Below are positions 35,557 through 47,984 of a DNA stretch of 64,000 bases, one piece after another; position 1 is the stretch's first letter, and every line of letters starts with the position of its first letter. The notes beneath the pieces are model-generated. The model was not told where the DNA came from. It did not search any database and saw only the letters and a list, made by a program, of their open reading frames with translations. Source of the DNA: Rhizophagus irregularis (taxonomy: Eukaryota; Glomeromycota; Glomeromycetes; Glomerales; Glomeraceae); NCBI RefSeq assembly GCF_026210795.1, contig NC_089435.1, positions 744,001 through 808,000 of the forward strand, in the 5' to 3' direction. The translations under genes and the position numbers were made by a program.

Positions 35557-38500
35557 TTAATCTTTAATTATACAATCCAAACCTTCAGACTTTTCTTGAA
35601 CTGGATCTTCTTGAACTAAAATTTCAGTAAGTTTACGACTTGTATAATATGCTTGTGAATGAGATTGTATAATAGAGGTACTTGCTTGTTCTTGTATTAA
35701 AGTTATTAAAGCTTTGTCTGCTTCTACAAATTCCAACATATCACTTTTTAATTGATCATCAATATTAGGTACTTCATAGACATATTCCCCATTCCTGTTT
35801 ATTTCATAAAATTCATCAATACATCTAATCCATTTAGATATAATATTTTCAAGCATTATTGTGGTTAGTCTATTGGAAGGATTTGAATCCCAACATTTTT
35901 CCATTAAATCTACATAACATTTCGGAGTATTTTTTTTAATTTCAGGGCGTTTTCCTTTACAAATATTCAGGATAAAGTGAAGATCATGTGCTTCATAATT
36001 AAATGGAGGAATGCCTGATGTAAATTCCCACATTATCATTGAAAAACTATAGATATCACTTGCTGGAGTATAGGGGTTATTTCTTAATATTTCAGGCGCC
36101 ATATAAGGTAAAACTCCATAAATTTTATTATCAGAATCCTGTAAATCACTTATAGGTTTACATAATCCTAAATCAATAATAAATAACTCATTGTAATTAT
36201 CTGACATTAAAATATTACCATCATGAAAGTCACCATGAGTTAAATTTGATTCATGAATTACTTTAAGTCCTAATACAATTTTTTTCAATAATTGTAACTT
36301 GTCTTGCCACTTAAATTTAATTATATTAGTTAAACATTTTCTCAAACTTCCTTTTTTTGCATAACTCATTATAATTATATAATTTAAATTATTTGGATCT
36401 TGGGTAATTCCAAAAAATTGAATGAATTTTGAAAACGATTTTTTTTGACAATTATAATGATATTTCCACTACAAAATGATAAAAACCATTAAATTTTTGC
36501 AAATGAAAATAAAATTCACCATTAAATATAAATACCTCATCTAGAAATTTATCATCTAAACTTGATGAATTATTAAGTGTTTTAAGAATGACTTCATAGC
36601 CTGTTTGAAAATTACATCTGTTCCATTGTTGCTTGTCAAAATTCCAACTAAAAATAGGTCCATCTGACCATATAGCTTTATGAATTTCACTAAATCCTCC
36701 TTTATCATAATAACTAATATTTGATAATTTATTATAAGGTATCCACTCTAAAATTTCATAACTATTTTTAGCATTAAGTTGTGCCTCTTGAATGAATTTA
36801 TCAATAAATTCATTTTTACTAGTCCACTTTGAAAAATCTTGTTGAAATCGTTTAGCATTACATTGTTGGCACCATTGATAATCAGTATATTGTTGTTTGC
36901 ATTCATTACATAATTCATCATTATTTTTCGAACTCACTTTGTTATTTTCTACCACTTTTTTATGCCAATAAAAAGCTTTTTCTAAATTCTTTTCTGTTCC
37001 TTTTCCATTTATATAACATTTGGTTAAAACATTCATTGCTTTTATATGGTTTTTTTCTGCTGCTTTTTGATACCAATAAAAGGCTTTTTCTAAGTTCATT
37101 TCTGTTCCATTTCCATTCTCATAGCATATGGCTAAATTAAACATTGCTTTTTCATTACTATTTTCTGCTGCTTTTTGATACCAATAAAAAGATTTTTCTA
37201 AATTCTTTTCTATTTCTTCTCCATTTTCATAACATATGGCTAAATTAAACATTGCTTCTTTAATACCATTTTCTGCCGCTTTTTGATACCAATAAAAAGC
37301 TTTTTCTAAATTCTTTTCTGTTCCTTCTCCATTTCTATAGTATTTATTGGCTAAATTAAACATTGCCTTTTTATTACTATTTTCTGCTGCTTTTTGGTAC
37401 CAATAAAAGGCTTTTACTAAATTCTTTTCTGTACCATCTCCATTTTCATAACATACGGCTAAATTAAACATTATTTCTTTAACACCATTTTCTGCTGCTT
37501 TTTGATACCAATAAAAAGCTTTTTTAAAATTCTTTTCTGTTCCTTCTCCATTGAAATAACTATTAGCTAAATTATACATTGCAACTTGATTACCATTTTT
37601 TGCTGCTTTTTTATACCAATAAAAGGCTTTTTCTAGGTTCCTTTCTATAACTTCTCCATTTTTATAACATATGGCTAAATTAAACATTGCTTTTTCATTA
37701 CTATTTTCTGCTGCTTTTTGGTACCAATAAAAGGCTTTTTCTAAGTTTCTTTCTGTTCCTTCTCCATTTTCATAAAAAATAGCTAAATTAAACATTATTT
37801 CTTTAACACCATTTTCTGCCACTTTTTGATACCAATAAAAAGATTTTTCTAAATTCTTTTCTGTTCCTTCTCCATTTTCATAACATATGGCTAAGTTAAA
37901 CATTGCATCTTGATTACCATTTTTTGCTGCTTCTTTATACCAATAAAAGGCTTTTTCTAAGTCCCTCTCTGTTCCTTCTCCATTTTCATAGCATATGGCT
38001 AAATTATTCATTGCTTTAATATGGTCTTTTACTGCTGCCTTTTGATACCAATACAAAACTTTTTCTAAATTCTTTTCTGTTCCTTCTCCATTTTCATAAC
38101 ATATGGCTAAATTAAACATTGCTTCAATATGATCTTTTTCTGCTGCTTTTTGATGCCAATAAAAAGCTTTTTCTAAGTTTTTTTCTGTTCCTTCCCCATT
38201 ATAATAACTCTTGGCTAAATTATACATTGCTTTAATATGGTCTTTTTCTGCTGCTTTTTGATACCAATAAAAGGCTTTTTCTAAATTCTTTTCTATTCCT
38301 TCTCCATAGTAATAACATATGGCTAAATTAAACATTGCTTTAATATGGTCTTTTTCTGCTGCTTTTTGATGCCAATAAAAGGCTTTTTCTAAGTTACTAT
38401 CTGTTCCTTCTCCATAGTAATATCTATTGGCTAAATTAAACATTGCTTCTTCATCACCATTTTCTGCTGCTTTTTGATACCAATAAAAAGCTTTTTCTAA

Positions 38501-38875
38501 ATTCTTTTCTGTTCCTTCTCCATTTTCATAACATATGGCTAAGTTAAACATTGCATCTTGATTACCATTTTTTGCTGCTTTTTTATACCAATAAAAGGCT
38601 TTTTCTAAGTCTCTCTCTATTTCTTCTCCATTTTCATAGCATATTGCTAAATTATTCATTGCTTTAATATGGTCTTTTACTGCTGCCTTTTGATACCAAT
38701 ACAAAACTTTTTCTAAATTCTTTTTTGTTCTTTCTCCATCTTCATAACATATGGCTAAATTAAACATTGCTTCAATATGATCTTTTTCTGCTGCCTTTTG
38801 TTTCCAATAAAAAGCTTTTTCTAAGTCACTATCTGTTCCTTCTCCATAGTAATATCTATTCGCTAAATTATTCAT
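35557..38875 (-). CDS. Open 3' part: Sel1 repeats plus kinase, possibly still functional
   Basis: From the first ATG after the TAG (38875, MNNLANRYYYGEG) the frame is open through exon 1 to 36536, and then exon 2 (36468-35557) to the stop, giving 1,083 aa. It has about 18 Sel1 repeats, then the Cys knuckle, then the kinase: GGFSEIHKA (glycine loop), VILKTL (ATP lysine), LTHGDFHDGNILM (HGD in place of HRD), IIDLGL (DLG in place of DFG), YMAPEIL and DIYSFSMIMWE. HGDFH and DLG variants are usual in this fungal kinase group, so activity is possible. Whether a transcript starts downstream of the lesions is unknown. Confidence 0.6.
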
Positions 38876-40616
38876 TGCACCAATATGGTCTTTTTCTGCT
38901 GCTTTTTTATGCAAATAAAAGGACTTTTCTAAGTTCTATTCTGTTCCTTCTCCATTATAATACATATTGGCTAAATTAAATATTGCTTCTTCATTATTCT
39001 TTGCTGCTTTATGATACCAATAAAAAGCTTGTTTAAAATTCTTTTCTGTTCCTTCTCCATTTCTATATTTATTGGCTAAATTATACATTGCATCTTGATT
39101 ACCATTTTTTGCTGCTTTTTGATACCAATAAAAGGATTTTTCTAAGTTCCTTTTTGTACCCTCTCCATTTTCATAATATATAGCTAAATTATTCATTGCA
39201 TTTTGATTCATTTTTTGCTGCTTTTTGGTACCAATAAAAGGCTTTTTCTAAGTTTCTTTCTGTTCCTATTTCATTTTCATAACATATGGCCAAATTATTC
39301 ATTGCACCAAGATGGTCTTTTTTTGCTGCTTTTTGATGCCAATAAAAAGCTTTTTCTAAGTTTATTTCTGTTCCTTCTCCATTATAATATTTATCGGCTA
39401 AATTAAATATTGCTTCTTCATCACCATTTTCTGCTGCTTTATAATACCAATAAAAGGCTTTTTCTAAATTCTTTTCTATTCCTTCTCCATTTCTATATTT
39501 ATTAGCTAAATTATACATTGCATCTTGATTACCATTTTTTGCTGCTTTTTGATACCAATAAAAGGATTTTTCTAAGTTCCTTTCTGTACCCTCTCCATTT
39601 TCATAATATATAGCTAAATTATTCATTGCATTTTGATTACCATTTTTTGCTGCTTTTTGGTACCAATAAAAGGCTTTTTCTAAGTTCCTTTCTGTACCCT
39701 CTCCATTTTCATAATATATAGCTAAATTATTCATTGCATTTTGATTACCATTTTTTCCTGCTTTTTGGTACCAATAAAAGGATTTTTCTAAGTTCCTTTC
39801 TGTTCCTATTTCATTTTCATAACATATGGCCAAATTAGTCATAGCACCAATATGGTCTTTTTTTGCTGCTTTTTCATGCCAATAAAAGGATTTTTCTAAG
39901 TTCTTTTCTGTTCCTTCTCCATTATAATACATATTGGCTAAATTAAACATTGCTTCTTTATCATCATTCTTTGCTGCTTTATGATACCAATAAAAAGATT
40001 GTTTAAAATTCTTTTCTGTACCTTCTCCATATTCATAAAATTTGGCTAAATTAATCATTGCATCTTTAACACCATTTTCTGCTGTTTTTTTATACCAATG
40101 AAAGGATTTTTCTAAATTCTCTTCTGTTTCTATTCCATTATAATACTTATTGGCTAAATTAAAAATTGCTTTTTCATTACTATTTTCTGCTGCTTTTTGA
40201 TACCAATAAAAAGCTTTTTCTAAATTCTCTTCTATTCCTTTTCCATTTTCATAACATATGGCTAAATTAAACATTGCTTCTTTAATACCATTTTCTGCCG
40301 CTTTTTGATACCAATAAAAGGCTTTTTCTAAATTCTTTTCTGTTCTTTCTCTATTATAATAACAATTGGCTAAGCTATTCATTTCTTTTTCATAACCATT
40401 TTCTGCTGCTTTTTGATACAAGTGAAAGGCTTTTTCTAAATTCTTATCTGTTTTCTCTCCATTTCTATATCTATTGGCTAAATTAAACATTGCCATTTTA
40501 TTACCACTTTCTGCTAAATTTTTTAAAGAATTAATACATTCTTTACACCATAATTCTACAGTAAAAGGTTTATTGCAATATGAACAATTTTCGGTGTTTA
40601 TTATATCAGTTTCCAT
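35557..40616 (-). pseudogene. Sel1-repeat/protein kinase fusion, ~33 repeats, two lesions
   Basis: The ancestral start is the ATG at 40616. A CSYCNKPFTVELWCKEC knuckle is followed by roughly 33 Sel1-like repeats of 36 residues (108 bp), signature MFNLAICYENGEGTEKNLEKAFYWYQKAAE. A second Cys knuckle (CNECKQQYTDYQWCQQC) leads into the kinase domain. The kinase is split by a short intron (36535-36469). Two lesions interrupt the long frame: a 2-bp loss near 39211 (a GGT codon reduced within AKNGNQ) and a TAG at 38938-38936 where neighbouring units have AAG. Read through, the protein would be about 1,660 residues. The 3' part stays open (separate entry). Repeat-driven slippage or unequal exchange would explain the array length. 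Confidence 0.82.
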
Positions 40617-42075
40617 TTGGGTTTACTTTATAAATCTAGTTTTTTTTAGAAAATGTATTTATTTATTATGTCACACACAAATTTGAAAAAGGAAATTATA
40701 ACAATGCATCTGATTAATAATTATTGTTATAATTTCCTTTTTTGAATTTGAGCGACAAAAAGAATATCTTAATCAATCGGACCGATTACTAAGATCTGCG
40801 TTAAAAAATTCCTTTAAAATACTGTGTAACAAAAAAAATAAGATAAAAATGCATTTTCTCTCAAAAAAAAAAGAATTATAAATTAATTCGTGATCCGTTT
40901 ATGAACCAGTGAAAACTACTAATAGATTTCGGAGAACCATTTATGCAAAATAATTATCCCTTAAATGGCTTTTGAGCTAATTTGCCCAGAATTTTTTTTT
41001 TAAATGTTATAGAATAATGTTCCGAAGCATATTGGATGATAAAATTTGCGTCATCATATATTAATTTCACAGGTTTGATCAAAATATACTTGTCATTTAA
41101 GATTACGATGTTATACAAAATTGGTGACCTCGGCTGAAAAATAGTGTAACCAAACTAACCAATTGCTTAAACAAGGATCGTCAAAATTTTTTATATTGTC
41201 AAAAATTTTTTCTTTAGCGACGCTGGATTCCAGCCTTTAAAAACGCTATATTATTCAACTACAAGAAGTGTACCGATCATAAAGTTAATATTTTTTATTA
41301 AAATATTATTATTTGCTGGTAAATAAATTTGTCTTAAAAAATATATAAAACAAAAAAAAATAAAAAAAAATAAAAATTATTCATTCCTATCAATCACAAA
41401 CTGTTTAACTTATTTTACCATATTTTGCTTATATTGAGCGTTATATCTAATTTTGAATGGTGAATGCTTTTGGAATGTCAACTCCTTTTAAACTACCTTT
41501 CTTTAACTAATTTCGTAAGCTCTTATCTAAATTTCTTGCTAACTTATAATTTGCAAAAATAATTCCCCGAAATACATTAGTAGAATTCAAGACGGATCAC
41601 GAATTAACAATAATTTTTTTTGTTATTAGTGTATTTGATTTATAGTTTAAAAATACCGTTGATATCATATAAATTCTAATTTTGCTTTTGCGTTAATTTT
41701 CTCAACAACTAGTGATTGAATTAAATGAATATCTATTTTATAACGTTATAAAAAAGAAATTTGATATTATTGGATATTTGGATTATAAATTAGTAATTTA
41801 TATATTTATAATATTTTAGATATTTTTAATTAAAATTTTAGTATCAAAAATAATTTTAGCCGTTTATTATTTATAGATATACGACATCTTATTATAGCAA
41901 TTCGTTCAGTATGATCGACACCTAATTTTGGAACACCAATAATATAATTTGTTCGGGTATTGTGTCCGTAATTATTAAATAGTGATCTTCAAAAAAAATA
42001 CTTTTTTCCTCAACTTTATCCCGTTTTCCGTTTTTTTTACGCAAAAAAATTCATATTGAGAAATTTCAATTAAAA
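40617..42075. other. AT-rich intergenic stretch
   Basis: No gene seen. The final 80 bp before 42076 (CT-rich, then A-rich) are the likely 5' region of the BTB-TLDc gene. Confidence 0.5.
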
Positions 42076-43087
42076 ATGGCTTATAATTATGAATCTGAAT
42101 TATCAGAAGCATTTGGGCAATTGCTCAAAATAGAAACGGATTATAATGTTATCATATACATTGGAAAAGAGCCTAATTTTAAGGAATTTCATGCGCATTC
42201 TAATGTTTTACGTTGTAGATCTGAATATTTTGATAAAATATTATCTGATGATAGTATCGAAAAAAAAGATGGGAAATATATAATTAAAAAGCAAAATATT
42301 TCACCTCAAGCATTTAATGTTGTTCTTAAGTGAGTGACTATTAATTAATAAATTTTTAAAATTTTATTATTTTCTATAATTGACTTATTTTTTTTACCTT
42401 TTCGTATTTTTTAGGTACCTTTATACTGGTAAAATTGATATTGCTAATAAAACTAAAACTGAGATTTCGAATATTATGACTGTTTCTGATGAATTATTGT
42501 TGAAAAAATTAACTAAACTTATCGAAGACTATCCTATTATTGAAAAAAAAGATTCGGCTGGCAATAATATTGACTCTATTATTATTAATCGCGAACACCT
42601 TACACTTTTTGCAAATTGGATTGATAGAAAGGAAGGAAATATTAATGATATCCCTTATAAATTTAATCTTTTATATAGAGCTAACAGAGATGGAAATACA
42701 GCTGAAATGTTTCATGCTAAATGTGATAACAAAGGAGCTACTTTAGTCGTAGTAAAAGTTAAAAATTCAGAACAAATTGTTGGAGGATATACCCCACTCT
42801 CTTGGGTTTCAGGTATGATTGACAAGTCTACAAAAGATAGCTTTATATTCTCGTTAAATAGTACTAACTTTCAGAATGCGAGAGTAGCTTACAGTAATGA
42901 TAATGGATATTCTATATCATGTATATCAGAATGTGGTCCATTTTTTGGTGGTAGTGATTTATACTTGAATCATTGTAATGGTCCTGATTTTTGGTGTGCT
43001 ATGAAACCTTTTTCTTATCCATCTCTGGGTTTGCCATGGAAGATAATAGCGGATGATTATGAAGTATTTCAAGTTATTAAAAAATAG
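42076..43087 (+). CDS. BTB-TLDc domain protein without BACK, two exons
   Basis: Exon 1 is 42076-42329 and exon 2 is 42415-43087, giving 308 aa. The 85-bp intron sits at the same codon (in VLKYLYTG) as in the paralog at 231-1693. The BTB fold covers residues about 10-105 (YNVIIYIG, HAHSNVL). About 30 residues of linker follow, and the TLDc domain covers about 135-308 (FANWIDRKEG, CDNKGATLVVVKV, IVGGYTPLSW, DYEVFQVIKK). The BACK domain of the other copy is absent with no frame damage, so this is a natural two-domain form. The reading frame is intact. Confidence 0.9.
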
Positions 43088-43639
43088 TCAGTTTGATTGT
43101 ACTGCATTTGTTATTATTGTATGCATCAAATATATTCATTATACAGTACGCTAACATGACAAATAATAAAGTATTATTATTAAGTGATCAAAATTTAATG
43201 AAATTGTCTATAGAATACCTTTGTATTATAAATAAAAACATTAAATCTTGAATGTTAAGAATTAAAGTTTCTTAGTACTTTAAAAAATTAAAAATTAATA
43301 AATTAGTAATTTAATACAAATAGACTCGTTAGTTTAAGTTACGCCTACGAATTGGATTTAGCCAGTTTCACTAAATATACCGCTTATTTCTCGATGATAT
43401 AAAATGCGTATTAGAAAACTAAAAAATATGGAACATTCGGGAAAAATGACCACGTGATCTTTGGCGAACATGTTCGCTGAAATGTTTTATTAATACAGAT
43501 ACAAAATAAATACAAATTTTGTGACGCATCCTATTATACAGGTGAGGTAAGATAAATACAAATATTCAGGTATTGGCCATGACACTTATATCCTAATACC
43601 TATTTACTGTATCTTATTTTTCCGTAAGATTGCTCGATG
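43088..43639. other. Intergenic stretch
   Basis: No gene seen. Base composition turns more GC-rich from about 43440 toward the Crinkler relic. Confidence 0.45.
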
Positions 43640-45067
43640 ACCTATGCCTTTATTACCCTCTCTTCACTTCGAGAATCTGAATCCGGCTTCTGTGCCTCCT
43701 CAAACAACCATACAATATGTCCGAGGACTTTTTCCACTTTAGTTTGCAAATTCTCATCGTTATATACAGCAACCACCGGTTCCGATAGTTGAAGCTTGGT
43801 CTATCTTGAATAGAGGAGCTTTCAAATGTCGTTCCATGAAATAGAATTTCTAGGCATCAGTAGCTATCCCAAAAACTCTTCCGAACGTCTGTACTCCTCC
43901 ATTTCTTTGGCCTTGCGCTGCGCTTACGATTAGACAAAGATGACTCGAGTTGGACCGCGCATTGAGCAACGGCTTTCGCAAAATCATCTTTTTTTACCTT
44001 CGTGACCCCAACCGTTTTTGCTGTTTGGCGCAAGTCAATCGCGAAATCGAGAGGTCAATGCCCATTCGGTCCAGAAATAACTTTTTGAGGTCGGATCTCA
44101 AACTTCCCCCTTGAAATTATTCGCTCCAGCAAGCAGGTAAGAATAGACGCATAATAATTGGTCGCCTCGATTGAAAGTAAATTGATGGGTATTGTCGAGA
44201 CGGGATTTAATTCTGCCATGAGTCCTTCCAACGATTCCTGGGTCGTTACCGCACGAAAAAACCGGGAGGATTCTCCATCAAGACCGTAAAGCTGACATTT
44301 TTTGGGAACGTCCAATCCGAAAAAGCTTTTGAGGGGGTCTCTATGATTACAGTAAACTTGGAGATGTCTTTGATACGAATATGTGGAGGAATTCACAGAG
44401 GTCTTGATCATTCCGAGGAGAATATCTTTCTTTATCTTCACTTATAAATTTTAATACCGCTCCATCTTTTCAAGAGACAGTGGTTCATATTCTTTGCGTA
44501 TATATTCCTTGAGACCTTCGAGGGTTGCATGTTCAATATTTACAGTCCATTTGAAACCCTTTGTCCGTTTCGGACTAACGACGACATCAAACTCTATAAT
44601 TTAACAACCAAGCTAAGACAGTAAGTAATTTGACGTGAAACATTGTTTCCCGAGTAAACAGTTCCATAATCTGAAGATTTCACCGACGGCTCGTCGGCCA
44701 AATTTCTTGGCAAAACTTTATACGTACCATGGACAGACTTGTTGAGTAATGCCTGCAATGAGGCGACTTGGCCAAGTAATTCCTGCTCATGACTCGAAGC
44801 GGCGCAGGTGGTTCGACTATGACATGAACACTCTTAGGTGGTTTTTCAGATCGGTAGTCCTCTATTTCCCTTGTCACAAGAAGTTCGTCCCGTCATTGAG
44901 TGTGAGATTGCTCATCGCGATCGTCATTAATTTCTACTTTCCATAACTTTAGCTCCACACCAGCAAAGTTATTTTATTTTTCCGTCTTAATAACCTTCTT
45001 GAGGTGGCTGACCAACTTGTCACTGTGAAAGCATTCCTTTGACTAGGCAGAGTAACGTGATAGACAT
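43640..45067 (-). pseudogene. Crinkler (CRN)-type protein pseudogene
   Basis: The N-terminus MSITLLCLVKG at 45067 and a later LWKVEI segment match the CRN-N (ubiquitin-like) domain known from oomycete effectors and from the Crinkler family in mycorrhizal fungi. Near 44100-44000 the segment FEIRPQKVISGPNGH and, in another frame, a PLDFAIDL..EVKK-like stretch look like a PD-(D/E)xK nuclease core. Stops and frame changes occur throughout (a stop 15 codons after the start, others near 44900, 44440 and 44055), so it is not functional as written. The region is visibly more GC-rich than its surroundings. Its role in living members (host-targeted or self-directed) is unsettled. The assignment is from motifs only. 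Confidence 0.65.
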
Positions 45068-46175
45068 TTTCGACTTATATACGAATTTTTGCGAAATTTT
45101 ATTGGCTAAACAGCTGTATACGAGGGCAAGTGAGAATGTGAAAAAAAAGTGGGCGATTGGGAGTATATGTGAAAAAGTATACTGTCGCACAGACCCTGCC
45201 ATGTGATCATTTGTTTCGGAACACAAGAACTGTATGTAGCTCAGCAGAAAAAATAATCCGAGCTGTTGATCGTTGCTCCGGAATACATTGAATCGGAGCA
45301 ATGATCGATATTTAAAAGAAAATCAAGAATTATGAAAAAAAGTGAATACCATTGCTTATACCTAATGAATAAAAAATATTTATTGAAATTTCTATAGAGA
45401 AATGTTGGTAATCTCATCCTCTATTGCCTTACAGCGATTTTACATATTTACATATTCAGTTGTCACTTCCGGTAGTATCATTTACCATTTAACATTCTCA
45501 ATTTATTCTCATTATTCTCATGTATTTTCCTAATTTAGCAATATCAGAAATACGGGCAGATTCTGTATAACTAAATTTTCTGTCTTTATCAAATTTCCAT
45601 TTGATTTTTCGCCTCCCAGCTATTCTTAAATGATTTCGACCACAAGAGCATTCCTTACGTTGAACCTTGTTTTTGTGTCTAGTTGCTGGAGTATTCGTAA
45701 TGGCCGTCCAGATATAATGTATTTACTGAATGACATTATATATATTGTTTATCTATTGAATAATATTTTTACATAAAATATACGTTATTTTATTTGCAAA
45801 AAACTTGATGTGTTGGAATATCGAGATCTGCTTACGAAGTCCACCCTCATGATATGAAGTTTTGTTATATCAGTCATCATCGTTTCTAAGAAGATCCTCT
45901 CTAGTATTTCTAATTTCTTCTTCAGTAATAATTTGCTCTTTTTTAGACAATTCATAATAGAGTTTGTATAAGTTCTCAATACAATTTATCAAAATTTGGT
46001 TAATCAATTTTACTAATGTCAAAACTTACACAAGCTTACATAATCAGGAAAAAAAAACTTAAAAATTCGAAAAAAAGATTATGCTTCGGTATACCGTAAA
46101 AATAAAAATGCAATCAAAAAGTGAAGGTGATAAGTAAGTATTATTTATAATATTAACAAGATGGCCAAGTTGATG
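45068..46175. other. Intergenic stretch, no gene seen
   Basis: AT-rich sequence after a GC-richer upstream flank of the Crinkler relic (to about 45310). Open frames here are short and random. Confidence 0.45.
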
Positions 46176-46420
46176 GCGCGGTAAATTCCAAATAAAGCAA
46201 ATAAACGTAGCGATTTAAACCCAAATGAAGCAAATAATCGTAGCATTTTGAACGATTAAATTCCTAATAAAGCAAATAATAGTAGCAGTTTGAACGATCC
46301 AAATAAAGCTAATGATTATGTAACAAGTTCGAACGATCAAATCAAAATTTACGGAGTAGCGATAAAGTCATTATACCGCAAACGATTTGACTTAGGATTG
46401 TTTTAGTGGACGATATCATA
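46176..46420 (+). pseudogene. Coding-like tandem repeat relic (PNKANN..LND units)
   Basis: Three to four units of about 45 bp translate as IPNKANKRSDLN, PNEANNRSILND, IPNKANNSSSLND and PNKANDYVTSSNDQ, with one stop inside. The frame runs on into KSLYRKRFDLG and then stops. The period keeps frame, which suggests a former protein repeat. Family not recognised. Confidence 0.35.
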
Positions 46421-47496
46421 ATCGTTATGCCTTACATTCATTAATTTATCGTTAAATGATTGCATTAAAATTTCGATATACTCAATTAAGTATATATTTG
46501 ATTTTTCGAAGTGAAATACAGCATTTTTTTTTATATAACTTATAACTTCGTAATTGCTAAAATTTATTATTCTATTTTATTTATTTTATTCTATGTTATT
46601 TATTTTATTATGTAATTTTTTTTTTACACGTATTACATGTAATAATTAATAAATTACACTACCTTATTTTTTAATAATAAATTGTATAAAAAATTTCTGA
46701 AGTATGTTTGCTATACCACAGCTTTGAATAATCAAAATTATTTTCGTAGGTTGACAAAAGCCTAAATAAAAAAAAAAGTCTTAAGACCGTTAGTTTTATT
46801 AATTTACTAATTTATCAAGATTTAAATGAGTAAATACAAAAATTTCTCAAAATTGTTTCAAAAATGACGTGCAATATTTGCTTGCTTCCAATAGTTTTTA
46901 CGATCGTTTAAGCTGACATAAATCTTGTAGAAAAGGAATACAATATAATGAAAGATTTAATTGATGGATTCCCTAATTACGCATTAACAAAAAAATATGT
47001 TACTGGTATATATAATTTTTGTATAAAAAAAAGATTACCGGGACAGAATTCTGAAACATTATCTATTATTGTCGTTGATACTTAAGCATCATACTATGAA
47101 TAGAATTATTAAAAGACTATCATGAAGTCTAATGATATGAATTTGGGAAAATAAATTTTAGAATTAAAGTAAAGGAAAATTCATATTTATACATTTTTTT
47201 TATTTGTTTTTCATATTACTGTATTATTGTCTCATTGTTTTGAAATTTGTAATTATTATATTAACCGGGTTTACAATTGAGTGAGCTTTATTTTAGTAAG
47301 AAATTCATCATTACAATATTTTTCTTTAGTGCTTTGTTATTATATTACTTTATAAATGTGAGTATTGCGTAACTGATAAGCAACTTTAGTAACTATGCTG
47401 TAAAATTTTACGTATATAAGCTAAAAAGAAAGCAAATTTACGGTACAATTAATTATTAATCAAGGCATAAGAGAGTGAACTGGATTAATACCTTAT
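46421..47496. other. AT-rich intergenic stretch
   Basis: No gene seen. Confidence 0.5.
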
Positions 47497-47984
47497 TCAA
47501 TATTCATCGCTATCTTCATCTGTACTTGAAGGTACTTCATCTCCACTTTCTTTGTCTTCCAATTTTGCAGATTTAATTTCACAATAACCAAACTTTCTAC
47601 GATAATCAGGTCCATTTTCGCTTTCGCCAAAGTGTATTTCCGTTTCGTGCTCCCTATAGTATTTGTTTCTAGCTCCTTGAATACAACCTGAATTTCTGTA
47701 TAGACGTCGTGCTTCTCTTCTCATTGCTTCTTGAGCTAGTTTCTTGGAGACAAAGCAGCGACATTCAATTGAATATTCAACAGCTTTATATGGAGAAAAA
47801 AACATCGATAAGACCCAGACTTCAGCTGGAGTTTTGGCTGGAATTTTGGCTGGAGTTTTAGCTGAAGTCTTAGCTGGAGTCTTAGCTGGAAGTAGTTAAG
47901 AAATGATAAGATAAATTATCAAATAAAATATAAAATACAAAAAACACTTCTAATACCTTTAACTTGCGAGTTCCCTGTTGACAT
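47497..47984 (-). CDS. Small two-exon protein of unknown function, KTPA-rich N-terminus
   Basis: Exon 1 is 47984-47957 (MSTGNSQVK) and exon 2 is 47885-47497, with a 71-bp intron; 417 nt give 138 aa. Residues about 10-30 are an AKTPA repeat (DNA unit about 15 bp, CCAGCTAAGACT). A basic helical middle follows (KKLAQEAMRREARRLYRN), then an acidic C-terminus (SSTDEDSDEY). No known domain recognised. The Lys/Pro/Ala repeat with a basic middle recalls linker-histone-like tails, but this is only a resemblance. Frame, splice sites and composition all look like a real gene. The poly-T run upstream (47995-48016) may be promoter. Confidence 0.65.

Noticed and set aside
40800-41600. Possible gene between the Sel1-kinase fusion and the BTB-TLDc gene
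   Set aside because: No frame over 60 codons with protein-like content, and no splice pattern that joins short frames.
44680-44877. A 65-codon minus-strand frame as an independent gene
   Set aside because: It reads as part of the Crinkler relic (segment after the CRN-N region), not a separate gene.
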